DNA from: Streptomyces antimicrobicus
GTDB taxonomy: Bacteria > Actinomycetota > Actinomycetes > Streptomycetales > Streptomycetaceae
Assembly (NCBI RefSeq): GCF_020532625.1
Contig: NZ_JAJAUY010000047.1
Coordinates: 1 to 41,879 of the forward strand
DNA length: 41,879 nt
Reading direction: 5' to 3'
Every line of letters begins with the position of its first letter. Position 1 is the stretch's first letter. The notes below the pieces were generated by a model that was given only the letters and a program-made list of their open reading frames with translations, made no database searches and was not told the origin of the DNA. Of the stretch, positions 1 to 10,734 are shown one piece after another. The position numbers and the translations under genes were made by a program.

Positions 1-115
1 TCGTCTCGGTTTGGTTTCGCCACAAATCACGCTTTACGTCCCGGACACCCCACCCTGCGCCCCCGTCCCGCGTCTCTCGTCGGCTGGGTCCGGTGCGGCG
101 AGGGGACGGGGGGTG

Positions 116-490
116 TCAGGGGGCGTCGCTCGGTTTGGCGTAGGTGGCGAAGCCGGTCCAGTCGACCGCCACGCACGGCTCGTCGCCGATGACCCACGCG
201 TCGTGTCCCGGGGCCACCTGCATGAAGTCGCCCGGTCCCGCTTCGGCCTCCTCGCCGTCGTCCATGACGATCTTCATCCGGCCGCTCACCACGTACCCGG
301 TGTGCGCCGACTGGCAGCTGTCCGTGCCCGCCAGCGGCTTCACATGCTCGGACCAGCGCCACCCCGGCTCGAACACGGCCCGGCCCACCGGTCCGCTGTC
401 GGTCGTGAGCAGCTCCAGCCGGCCCTTGCCGGCCTCGAAGGGGCGGACCTCGTCCGCCTTCTCGAAGTTTCTGAGGACCAGTCCGGCCAC
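116..490 (-). CDS. small cupin-domain protein
   Basis: Predicted 124-residue single-domain cupin. The pattern is a conserved-barrel one: a segment with HTGYVVSGRMKIVMDDGEE followed by a GPGDFMQVAPGHDAWV motif, which matches cupin motifs 1 and 2 in order. The first half (GRLELLTTDSGPVGRAVFEPGWRWSEHVKP) is the usual lead-in strand set. I chose the GTG at 490 because GGGAGG lies 8 bases upstream; longer upstream reading in this frame overlaps the next gene and looks non-coding. Small cupins of this kind often bind a metal or small ligand, but the substrate cannot be told. It lies downstream of two other minus-strand genes and has no visible link to the biosynthetic cluster. Confidence 0.75.
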   Translation of the reverse strand: MAGLVLRNFEKADEVRPFEAGKGRLELLTTDSGPVGRAVFEPGWRWSEHVKPLAGTDSCQSAHTGYVVSGRMKIVMDDGEEAEAGPGDFMQVAPGHDAWVIGDEPCVAVDWTGFATYAKPSDAP

Positions 491-549
491 GGCAACCGCC
501 TCCCAGGGATGTAGGGCCCCCGAGCCAACGTTTCTGTCCTGCCTACTCC

Positions 550-1284
550 TCACTTTACGCGCCCCCCGCCTTCCGTCTCCGGTCGTGGAGGCCGGGCACG
601 GGCCGGCCTCTGGACCGGCGTGGACGCGCTGATGCCCTCGCGGCGGGCGAGCACCGCGATGCCGATCATGCTGAACATCCAGCTGCCGCTGTACAGGGCC
701 GCCGCGACCCCCGGCGAGGGATGCCACAGCTGGGCCCGGTCCAGGAACAGGTAGCCCGTCAGCGCCGTGACCGCCCAGAACTTGACCAGGAAGAGCCGCC
801 CGCCGAGCGCGGTCAGCATGATCTGGTGGGCGACCAGGCACGCCAGCGCGTACGCCCACAGCGGGTCACGCCGCACGGTCAGCCACCCGACGACCACGAA
901 CAGCGGCACGGTGACCACCAGCAGCAGCCCCGTGCGCCAGGCCGCCTCGGCGGTCAGGCGTCCGCGGAGCGCGGGGCGCGACCTGGCCGCGCCGCCGCGC
1001 CAGCGCAGCAGCGTGGGGTGGGAGAAGTGCAGGACGGGGGCGCTCCTCTCCTCGTCCGTCCGCGGATCGTAGACCGTCATCACCACCCGTCCGTCCCGGC
1101 AGTGGAACACCGCGCCGGCCGGCAGCAGGGCCAGCTTGCGGCGCGCCCGGAGCACCGTACGGATCCGGGTCACGTGCCCGTGGGCGAGCAGGAACAGCAG
1201 CAGCTGCACGACGAGCCACACCACCAGGGCGAGCAGCCCGGCGTGGAGCGCGTGCGCGCACAGCTCCCGGAGCGTTCCCCACAC
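550..1284 (-). CDS. hypothetical membrane protein
   Basis: Predicted 244-residue protein of unknown function. It shows an N-terminal hydrophobic helix (about residues 14-34, LLALVVWLVVQLLLFLLA), a basic soluble stretch with the segment VVMTVYDPRTDEERSAPVLHF, then several hydrophobic segments (about 118-135, 145-165, 170-185, 200-215), giving perhaps four or five membrane passes. The tail is Pro/Arg-rich. The start is GTG at 1284 with a GAGGGGG Shine-Dalgarno that overlaps the stop of the upstream gene, so the two are probably co-transcribed. No family recognised. Confidence 0.6.
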   Translation of the reverse strand: MWGTLRELCAHALHAGLLALVVWLVVQLLLFLLAHGHVTRIRTVLRARRKLALLPAGAVFHCRDGRVVMTVYDPRTDEERSAPVLHFSHPTLLRWRGGAARSRPALRGRLTAEAAWRTGLLLVVTVPLFVVVGWLTVRRDPLWAYALACLVAHQIMLTALGGRLFLVKFWAVTALTGYLFLDRAQLWHPSPGVAAALYSGSWMFSMIGIAVLARREGISASTPVQRPARARPPRPETEGGGRVK

Positions 1285-1293
1285 GAGGCCCCC

Positions 1294-2334
1294 TCAGCCG
1301 AACAGGTCGTCGACGGAGCCGTCGGATCCGGCACGCGGCGCCCGCCCCGGCAGCAGCGGATGCCGTCCGCCGTCCCCCCGGTGCCCGTCCCGCTCCTCGT
1401 CCTCCCGCTCGCCGCCCCACCCCAGGTCGACCGGATGGTCCGGATCGCCCTCGTAGCCGGAACGCTTCTGCACGCCCTCCTCGTCCATCCACTCCCAGAT
1501 GCGCGCGACCAGGTCGGGATCAGCGGCCGCACCGCCTGCCACGGCCCCCGTCCCCACCCCCAGCAGCCAGCCGAGCAGGGCCCTGGGCGCCTTCCGGGGC
1601 GGGGCCGGTACGCGGGCCGCGAGGGCGAGGGCGGTCAGGCAGGCTCCGGCGCCGCGCGGGTCGGCCAGGTCCTCCAGCAGGGCGAGGATCCCGTGGGCGA
1701 AGGGCTTGTCCGCGAGCACCCGGGCGAAGGCGTCCACGGCGACCGGCCTCCCCTCGGCCGCCGACGCCCGCGCCTGGGCGACAAGGGCCGCGAGCCGGGG
1801 CGTGGTGAGTTCGGCGAGCTGGTCCTGCCAGTCCGGCGGGAGGTCGGGCGCCTGGACGACGGGCCACAGCGCGAACACGGCGACGTCGGCCATCACGACC
1901 ACGGGCAACGGCTCGGACGGCACCCGGGCGGCCTCCTGGAGATACTGCACGGCCCCGGCCGCGACCAGCCTGCGCACCCGCTCCTTCCCGTCCCGCCGCC
2001 CGGCCCCCGCCGCACCCCCGAACTCCCGCTGGAGCGCCTCCAACTGCCGCCGCCCACCGCGCCCGCGCTGCGCCCCGACATGGACGCGGTAGTCGCGGAC
2101 GAGCCGATCGATCCAGATCCGCAGCTCCGGCAGGCCCAGCGGCACGCCCCCGCCGCGCTGATGGTGGTGCTGGTGCTGGACGACGTACTGCGTCCCCCCG
2201 ACCACCTGGAAGACCTGCCCACTTCCCCGCGCCCGCGCATCCATCCGCACACTCTCGACGGAACCGGCATGCGGCACCGCCCCGAGCTCCCCGGCCCGGT
2301 CCCCGTCCCCGTCCCCGGAAAGGCGCTGACTCAT
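1294..2334 (-). CDS. hypothetical protein with His-rich N-terminal motif
   Basis: Predicted 346-residue soluble protein, function not recognised. The N-terminus is charged and low-complexity. Near residue 45 is FQVVGGTQYVVQHQHHHQ, a Gln/His-rich patch. The middle is helical and Leu/Ala-rich (VVVMADVAVFALWPVVQAPDLPP, LTALALAARVPAPP), and the C-terminal 50 residues are Gly/Asp/Arg-rich and probably disordered. A short hydrophobic stretch (ALLGWLLGVGTGAVAGGAA) could be a weak membrane anchor. It starts with ATG at 2334 and sits 9 bases upstream of the membrane-protein gene, suggesting a two-gene operon. The His patch might bind metal; that is only a guess. Confidence 0.55.
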   Translation of the reverse strand: MSQRLSGDGDGDRAGELGAVPHAGSVESVRMDARARGSGQVFQVVGGTQYVVQHQHHHQRGGGVPLGLPELRIWIDRLVRDYRVHVGAQRGRGGRRQLEALQREFGGAAGAGRRDGKERVRRLVAAGAVQYLQEAARVPSEPLPVVVMADVAVFALWPVVQAPDLPPDWQDQLAELTTPRLAALVAQARASAAEGRPVAVDAFARVLADKPFAHGILALLEDLADPRGAGACLTALALAARVPAPPRKAPRALLGWLLGVGTGAVAGGAAADPDLVARIWEWMDEEGVQKRSGYEGDPDHPVDLGWGGEREDEERDGHRGDGGRHPLLPGRAPRAGSDGSVDDLFG

Positions 2335-2515
2335 ACCGCCCAGTCTCCGCCGTCACCATGATCCCGCGCAGCCGAAAAACCCCTAGACGAGTCATTCCGA
2401 TGTGATCGCGGTCGTGAGCCATCAGAGGTCCTGCATGTGGTCTTGCGGCTGTGTCAGATCGGCGCGGCCAATACACGCGCCGCGCGACGCGGACGGCGGC
2501 GACAACGCCCTCGGG

Positions 2516-2857
2516 TCACCTGCGCAGCCAACGCTTCTTGGGGGGATCGGCAGGCTCCCGCGCGAGCACCAGCTCGGCGACGCAGATGCGCAGGTGCTGG
2601 GTGTGCTTGATCGGATCGGCGGATCGTTCATGCCGCACCAAGCGGGACTTCTCCACGAGCCAGCTCGTCGGGGACGTACGGAACACGAGACGCCCCTCTT
2701 CCTCGGGCAAGCTGCCACTCAACGAGGTGCGGCTCATCTCCTCGGCCCGGGCGATGGCCGCTTCCTGTCCGCCTTCGACGGGGACCTTGGCCACCAGGTC
2801 CCATGTGTTGTCGCCGCCGTGCGACTCGTTGGCCTCCACCAGCACGTACCAGCTCAT
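2516..2857 (-). CDS. small hypothetical protein
   Basis: Predicted 113-residue protein beginning MSWYVLVEANESHGGDNTWD and ending with a basic tail. The central part alternates strands and a helix (AAIARAEEMSRTSL; GRLVFRTSPTSWLVEKSRL; LRICVAELVLARE), suggesting a compact alpha/beta fold. The ATG at 2857 has G-rich sequence upstream but no ideal ribosome binding site. It is separated by about 180 bases from the hypothetical operon to its left. Similar small proteins of unknown role are common in Streptomyces; no function can be assigned. Confidence 0.5.
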   Translation of the reverse strand: MSWYVLVEANESHGGDNTWDLVAKVPVEGGQEAAIARAEEMSRTSLSGSLPEEEGRLVFRTSPTSWLVEKSRLVRHERSADPIKHTQHLRICVAELVLAREPADPPKKRWLRR

Positions 2858-3000
2858 GACCCCGTACCCCCTGTGCTCCGCGTGTGCGCGCCCAACCTAT
2901 ACGGGGCACTACACATGTCGACGGTGCGTCCGGGAACGCAGGCAGGACCACTGGACGGCGTGCGAGTCGCCGAGTGAGCGGCTGGCGGAGCCTCGACCGA

Positions 3001-3560
3001 ATGAAGGCTGAAGCCGCGAACTTTGCGGTGACAGGCCTCGGCCTGGAAGTCCGACCCTCCCCCGCCCACCCCGGCGGCATCTGCCGCGCGACGACCGTCC
3101 CGTGCCCGTTCTGCCACCGGCCCGGATCCCTTCAACGGCGGTTCGGATCTTCGCTGGTCCACTGCGCCCCCTGCGGGGCCGGGGTAGGCATCACACATGG
3201 CCAGGTGCGCTGCTGGGAGTTGCTGCGCCAACAGCCCTCGCCGTCGACACCCCTTGAACTCCGTCCCGGACCGCCCATCTGCCAGGACGACGGCCCGGGA
3301 CGGGCCAGCACCTCCCGACAACTCGCTCCCTCTCCCGTTGTGGATGAGGGTCGGCACGCCGCCATCTTGCACACCGCGCTGTACGCCGCCCTGTGCGAGC
3401 GGCTCGGCCGGTTCGTCCACCACTCCCGCAGCGGCCCGAGGAGGGCGAGTACCGGTCCGACATCATCGAGCACACCCTCCACACCATGCGCACGGCCGGC
3501 TACGAGCCGGACCTCGACCACCGGGCCGATCAAGCCCATGCCGACGCGCCCAGCGCCTGA
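3001..3560 (+). pseudogene. decayed remnants, including a zinc-ribbon-like segment
   Basis: A plus-strand reading frame from ATG 3001 carries a convincing four-cysteine segment (CPFCHRPG, then HCAPCGAG about 18 residues later), like a zinc ribbon. It is followed by a helical segment reading ILHTALYAALCERLGRFVHH near 3365-3420. The coherent protein-like sequence then moves to another frame (EEGEYRSDIIEHTLHTMRTAGYEP) and stops at 3558-3560. The frame change near 3440 suggests one or two broken genes. Whether these pieces belong to one ancestral gene is not clear. The 2858-3000 stretch before it holds nothing I recognise. Confidence 0.3.
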
Positions 3561-3617
3561 CCCACCACGACAGCCCGGCCGCGCCTCGGGGTTGGCCCCC
3601 TTCCGAAGGGAGCGACC

Positions 3618-4258
3618 GTGCGGCCCGCCGACGCCTGGGACGCGTTTGCCCTCCGCGGATCTACCGGCCCCATCCTTCCCTTCTCCTGGACCCCGTACGC
3701 GGGCCACGGCCCTCGCCGCGACGCCGTCGTCGAACTCAACGCCGACGACGCGGTGGTGGAGCTGGGGTGCGGTGCCGGCGACCGTCTCGCACACTGCGCC
3801 CTGACCGGCGCACGCACGGCGGTGTCGACCTTTCGCCAATGCATGTGGCGCTCGCCCGACAACGCTGCGGCCCGCGTGTCGACATCCACCAGGCTGAGGC
3901 AGTGGCATGGCTCGACGCGGCCGACGAGACGTACGACGTCGTCCTCTCTGTGTTCGGTGCGCACTGGTTCACCGACCCCGAGCTTCTGTTACCCGCCATC
4001 CGCCGCAAGCCGGGCCGCGACGGCGTCGTGATCCTGGCGCGTGCAAGCCCCCAAAGCGGTCTCGCCCAGCCGGACGGTAGGTGGCTGTCCGCCCCCCGAG
4101 AACCGCCCGCCCGGACCGTCCTACGCTGGGAAGGCGAAGCCTGTCAGTGGGCAGCCGCCCTGATAGAAGCTGGATTTCACGACGTCTCATCGCGGACCGT
4201 GGTCGCGCCCTCTCCTGACCGCGTTGACACGGTGCTCATCCGGGCGCGGGGGCAGTGA
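3618..4258 (+). pseudogene. frameshifted SAM-dependent methyltransferase
   Basis: Two frames together make a class I methyltransferase of about 214 residues. From GTG 3618 (with GAAGGGAG upstream) the protein reads through motif I, VVELGCGAGDRLAH. Near 3815-3821 the meaningful sequence jumps to another frame, continuing GVDLSPMHVALARQRCG (post-motif I acidic residue), then YDVVLSVFGAHWFTDPE and a normal C-terminus ending at 4258. Neither frame alone gives a complete enzyme. A TTA codon lies at 3989-3991 in the downstream part. It could be a true pseudogene or a one-base sequence error. It lies beside another decayed stretch, which favours real decay. Confidence 0.65.
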
Positions 4259-4686
4259 ACGTCTCGTGACGCCAAGAGACGGGCTCCGCCGGAAGAGGGG
4301 CCGCAAGAGGGCGGCTCCCCAGAAGGGGAAGGGTTTTCGCCCGGAGGGCGCGGCTCTGCTCGGGCCGGGGCGAGGTCCGGGCGTCTCCGCAGAGGCCCGG
4401 GTGCACAAGGACCCCCATGCCGCCCTTCCGGGTGCCTGACCGCCAGGCTGTTGGCTGGGCGGGGCGGTGGTCGGGGTCAAGGGTGGAGCGCAGCGGAATC
4501 GCGCAGCGACGCGACCGCAGGGAGCGCCCTTGAGGCCGGCCACCGCCCCGCACGGACAATGGACTGGCGGTCAGACACCCCGCCCCACCGACCCCGCCCG
4601 GCCAAGGCCAAGGCTCGTCCGAAGCCGAGGCTCGGCCACCGCCCCGGCTCCCACCACGCCACATCACGAGGCAACCGCCCGGCCGC
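4259..4686. other. gene-free intergenic stretch
   Basis: About 430 bases with no convincing gene on either strand; the open frames here are GC-driven. It contains the long imperfect inverted repeat at 4461-4549 (separate entry) and the start of a C-rich low-complexity tract that continues into the 3' end of the LysR gene. No tRNA or terminator of the usual kind was recognised. Confidence 0.5.
4461..4549. repeat. 23-bp imperfect inverted repeat element
   Basis: The left arm (4461-4483, ending TCAAGGG) and right arm (4527-4549, beginning CCCTTGA) are complementary at 20 of 23 positions. They flank a 43-base GC-rich core (GGAGCGCAGCGG-type sequence). The element can fold into a large hairpin. 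Similar GGTGGAGCGCAGCGG intergenic elements are, as I recall, common in Streptomyces genomes; their role is unknown to me. Confidence 0.55.
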
Positions 4687-5685
4687 TCAGCCCCCCGCTC
4701 CCCCACCCCCACCCCCACCCGCACCCGCACCCGCACCCCCGCCCCCGCTCCCGTCCCCGTCCGCCGGCGGGATCAGGCGTCCCCGGCGGGACAGGAGGAA
4801 GCGTTTGAATTCGGCTACCGGTGGGGTGTCGGGATGGCCGTCCAGCCAGGCCACGCCGATCTCGCGGACCGCGCGCGGGGCCGTGACCGTCAGTTCGACG
4901 ACGCCCGGGCGGGGGAAGGCCGGCGGTGGCAGCAGGGCGACGCCGAAGCCGGCCGCGACCAGGCCGCGCAGGGTCTCGGCCTCCTCGCCCTCGAAGGCGA
5001 TGCGCGGGGTGAAGCCGGCCTCGGCGCACAGGTCGTCGGTGATGCGGCGCAGGCCGTAGCCCGGTTCGAGGGTGACGAAGGTTTCCTCGGCGGCTTCGGC
5101 GAGGCGGATCCGCTTGCGGCCGGACAGGCGGTGGTCCTCGGGGACGACCAGGCGCAGGCGCTGTTCGTCCAGGCGGCGCGCCACCAGGTCGGGGGCGTCG
5201 GGGACCGGGGAGGTCAGGCACAGGTCGAGTTCGCCGGCGCGCAGCCGGTCCAGCATGGCCTCGCCGTAGTTCTGCACGAGGGCGAAGCGGACCTTGGGGT
5301 GGTCGGCGCGGAAGGCGCGGATGAGGCCGGGTACGGTCTCGGGGCCGAGGGTGTGCAGGAAGCCGAAGGCCACCTTGCCGGTGGTGGGGTCGGCGTCGTC
5401 CTGGACGGCGGCGGCGGCCCGGGCGATCTCCGCCAGGGCCCGCTCGGCGGAGGCGAGGAACGAGCGGCCGGCCGTGGTCAGGACCACCGAGCGGCCCCGG
5501 CGGGCGAACAGGGTGACGCCCAGGTCCTGTTCGAGGCGGACCACGGCCCGGGACAGCGTGGACTGCGGAACGCCCAGTTCCTGGGCGGCCCGGGTGACGT
5601 GCTCGTGCCGGGCCACCGTGACGAAGTACGTCAGGCGCGGGGCCAGCAAGCTTGTCACCTGGATGTCTTCTTCGTAACGGGTCAT
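4687..5685 (-). CDS. LysR-family transcriptional regulator
   Basis: Predicted 332-residue LysR-type regulator. The N-terminal winged helix-turn-helix (about residues 14-72: LTYFVTVARHEHVTRAAQELGVPQ, then STLSRAVVRLEQDLGVTLFARRGR) is classic, and residues about 100-300 form the substrate-binding-like effector domain. It starts at ATG 5685; a GTG ten codons in is an alternative. The last 23 or so residues are an unusual Gly/Ala run encoded by a C-rich tandem tract (4690-4762). The gene is divergent from the MFS gene at 5784 with a 98-base shared region, the usual arrangement in which a LysR protein controls its neighbour. The effector is unknown. Confidence 0.92.
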   Translation of the reverse strand: MTRYEEDIQVTSLLAPRLTYFVTVARHEHVTRAAQELGVPQSTLSRAVVRLEQDLGVTLFARRGRSVVLTTAGRSFLASAERALAEIARAAAAVQDDADPTTGKVAFGFLHTLGPETVPGLIRAFRADHPKVRFALVQNYGEAMLDRLRAGELDLCLTSPVPDAPDLVARRLDEQRLRLVVPEDHRLSGRKRIRLAEAAEETFVTLEPGYGLRRITDDLCAEAGFTPRIAFEGEEAETLRGLVAAGFGVALLPPPAFPRPGVVELTVTAPRAVREIGVAWLDGHPDTPPVAEFKRFLLSRRGRLIPPADGDGSGGGGAGAGAGGGGGGGAGG

Positions 5686-5743
5686 CTACAGCCGTCCTCG
5701 TGAGCTGCGGTGATGCGGGAGAGGAACGATTATCCGGCTTTTG

Positions 5744-5777
5744 TGCATTGGACGCATGAATGGGGCGGGGCTACGTT
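5744..5777 (+). promoter_or_regulatory. candidate promoter and LysR site for the MFS gene
   Basis: TTGGAC (5748-5753) and TACGTT (5772-5777) are separated by 18 bases and resemble a vegetative sigma-factor promoter. The expected start point falls close to the ATG at 5784, so the transcript may be leaderless; there is no properly spaced Shine-Dalgarno. A T-N11-A motif with TGC/GCA dyad arms covers 5744-5756, overlapping the -35 box, as expected for a LysR operator. Inferred from sequence only. Confidence 0.4.
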
Positions 5778-5783
5778 CGAGGC

Positions 5784-7109
5784 ATGTCTCCCGCTCATAC
5801 CGGGGCGCCCGCCACCAGCATGGGTGCCTCTCCCTCGTCGTTCCCCGAAGCCGACACCGCAGCCGACACCGCAGCGGACGCCCCCGCCGGTGGCACCCCC
5901 GCCCAGCCCCTCGCCCCCGGTCGGCCCGGCTACCGCCGGATGACCCTGGCGCTCTTCGCCGCGGGGCTCGCGACCTTCGCCCTGCTCTACTCCACGCAGG
6001 CCCTGCTGCCGGCCCTCTCCGCCGACCTCGGGGTGACCGCCGGCCGGGCCAGTTGGACCGTGTCGGCCGCGACCGGGGCGCTCGCCCTGTGCGTGCTGCC
6101 GCTGAGCGCGCTGTCCGAGCGGTTCGGGCGGGTGCGGACGATGACGGTCTCGCTGCTGGTGGCCGTGGCGCTGGGCCTGCTGGTGCCGCTCGCGCCGAGC
6201 ATCGAGTGGCTGGTGGCGCTGCGCGCCGTGCAGGGCGCGGCGATCGCCGGGATCCCGGCCTCGGCGATGGCGTACCTGGCGGAGGAGGTCCGGCCGAAGG
6301 CGCTGGTCGCGGCGATCGGACTGTTCGTCGCGGGCAACTCCGTCGGCGGCATGAGCGGCCGCCTGGTCACCGGCTGGGCCGCCGACGCGTGGGGCTGGCG
6401 GGCCGGCCTGGCGGCCGTCGGAGGGCTGGCGCTGGCCTGCGCCGTCGCCTTCCTGGTGCTGCTGCCGCGGGCGCGGTTCTTCCGCCCGGCGCCGCTGGAC
6501 GCCGGGGCCATGGCCCGTACGGTCGGGGGTCATCTGCGCAATCCGCTGCTGCTGCGGCTCTACGGGGTCGGGGCGCTGTTCATGACCGTCTTCGGCGCCG
6601 TGTACACGGTGATCGGGTACCGGCTGACCGACGCGTTCTCCCTCGGGCAGGGCGTCATCGGGTCGATCTTCCTGATCTACCTGGTCGGGACCGTGTCCTC
6701 GGCCGCCGCCGGGCAGCTCGTCGCCCGGACCGGGCGGCGCGGCGCGCTGTACCTCGCGGTGCTGACCACCGCCGCCGGGCTGCTGCTGTCGCTGGCGGAC
6801 GCGCTGGCGGCGATCGTCGCCGGGCTGGTGCTGGTGACGGCCGGGTTCTTCGCGGGGCACGCCGTGGCCTCCGCCGCGGTGAGCCGTACGGCGTCCCGCG
6901 GCCGGGCCCAGGCCTCCGCGCTGTACCAGTCGGCGTACTACCTGGGCTCCAGCGCCGGCGGTACGCTCGGCGCCCTCGCCTACCATGCGGCCGGCTGGCC
7001 GGCCACGGTCGGGCTCGCGCTGGTGGCCGTCCTGGGCGTCGTGTCGATCACCCTCTGCGGCACCCGCGCCGCCCGCCTGGAGCGGCGGCTTCCGCTCGCC
7101 GCGCGCTGA
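5784..7109 (+). CDS. MFS transporter (YnfM-like)
   Basis: Predicted 441-residue major facilitator of the YnfM/arabinose-efflux-like group. A Pro/Ala/Thr-rich N-terminal tail of about 50 residues precedes 12 hydrophobic segments. The MFS signature between helices 2 and 3 appears as LSERFGRVRTMTV, and helix 4-5 has the RAVQGAAIAGIPASAMAYLAEE pattern typical of this group. The ATG at 5784 is preferred over earlier starts since they fall in the promoter. It is divergent from the LysR gene. It lies just outside the biosynthetic operon, so it may be a general efflux or uptake carrier rather than the product exporter. Confidence 0.88.
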   Translation: MSPAHTGAPATSMGASPSSFPEADTAADTAADAPAGGTPAQPLAPGRPGYRRMTLALFAAGLATFALLYSTQALLPALSADLGVTAGRASWTVSAATGALALCVLPLSALSERFGRVRTMTVSLLVAVALGLLVPLAPSIEWLVALRAVQGAAIAGIPASAMAYLAEEVRPKALVAAIGLFVAGNSVGGMSGRLVTGWAADAWGWRAGLAAVGGLALACAVAFLVLLPRARFFRPAPLDAGAMARTVGGHLRNPLLLRLYGVGALFMTVFGAVYTVIGYRLTDAFSLGQGVIGSIFLIYLVGTVSSAAAGQLVARTGRRGALYLAVLTTAAGLLLSLADALAAIVAGLVLVTAGFFAGHAVASAAVSRTASRGRAQASALYQSAYYLGSSAGGTLGALAYHAAGWPATVGLALVAVLGVVSITLCGTRAARLERRLPLAAR

Positions 7110-7232
7110 GCGGATCCCCGTGCGGATCCCCCTGCGGGGCGCACTTCGGCGCCTTGAGCGGATCCCCTGCGGGGCCCGTCGGCGCCCTGAAGGCCCTGGC
7201 CCCGGCGCCCGTCGGCGCCTGCCCTCCCCCAC

Positions 7233-7267
7233 AGGCTCGTGAATGCGCAGTGCGCATTCGCGAGCCT
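7233..7267. promoter_or_regulatory. 35-bp near-perfect palindrome upstream of papB
   Basis: Two 17-base arms around a single central G (7250) match at 16 of 17 positions, and the odd pair is G-U in RNA. The arm core is GAATGCGCA. No T-run follows. It sits just upstream of a promoter-like pair at 7277/7301, about 100 bases before papB. It could therefore be an operator for the pap operon, or a terminator for the MFS gene 124 bases upstream. Confidence 0.5.
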
Positions 7268-7276
7268 TGGCGTCTC

Positions 7277-7306
7277 TTCTCCGGCCCGCCCCCGGCGGGC
7301 GACAGT
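7277..7306 (+). promoter_or_regulatory. candidate pap operon promoter
   Basis: TTCTCC (7277-7282), an 18-base spacer ending CCGGCGGGC, then GACAGT (7301-7306). The same layout, with an identical spacer end, occurs upstream of the methyltransferase at 36375-36404. This supports a shared promoter type within the cluster. The papB leader would be about 55 bases and carries GGGGAGG before the ATG at 7368. Confidence 0.35.
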
Positions 7307-7367
7307 GCTTCTCGTGAACCGAATTCCGTGAGCCGGAGAGACCGGAGACAACGGGGAGGTAGGGGTC

Positions 7368-10638
<3,271 letters not shown>

Positions 10639-10640
10639 CC

Positions 10641-10691
10641 GGGGACGGGGCCCGGCCCCGTCCCCCGCGCCCCGCGCCTGTGGCGGGGCGC
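10641..10691 (+). terminator. tandem hairpins between papC and the ligase
   Basis: The first hairpin has arms 10641-10652 and 10654-10665 (12 complementary bases around one central base). The second has arms 10667-10675 and 10683-10691 with a 7-base loop. No T-run follows. They may attenuate transcription or protect the upstream message, giving the ligase a different expression level from papBAC. Confidence 0.5.
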
Positions 10692-10734
10692 CCCTCAACG
10701 TGGACAACCTCCCCTCACCTCAGAGAGGCACGAC

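Noticed and set aside
721..2361. 546-codon plus-strand open frame over the left hypothetical genes
   Set aside because: Pro/Arg/Gln-rich antisense frame; the minus-strand alternatives show membrane helices and ribosome binding sites.
4224..4439. Short basic open frame after the methyltransferase remnant
   Set aside because: No ribosome binding site or protein-like pattern; typical high-GC spurious frame.
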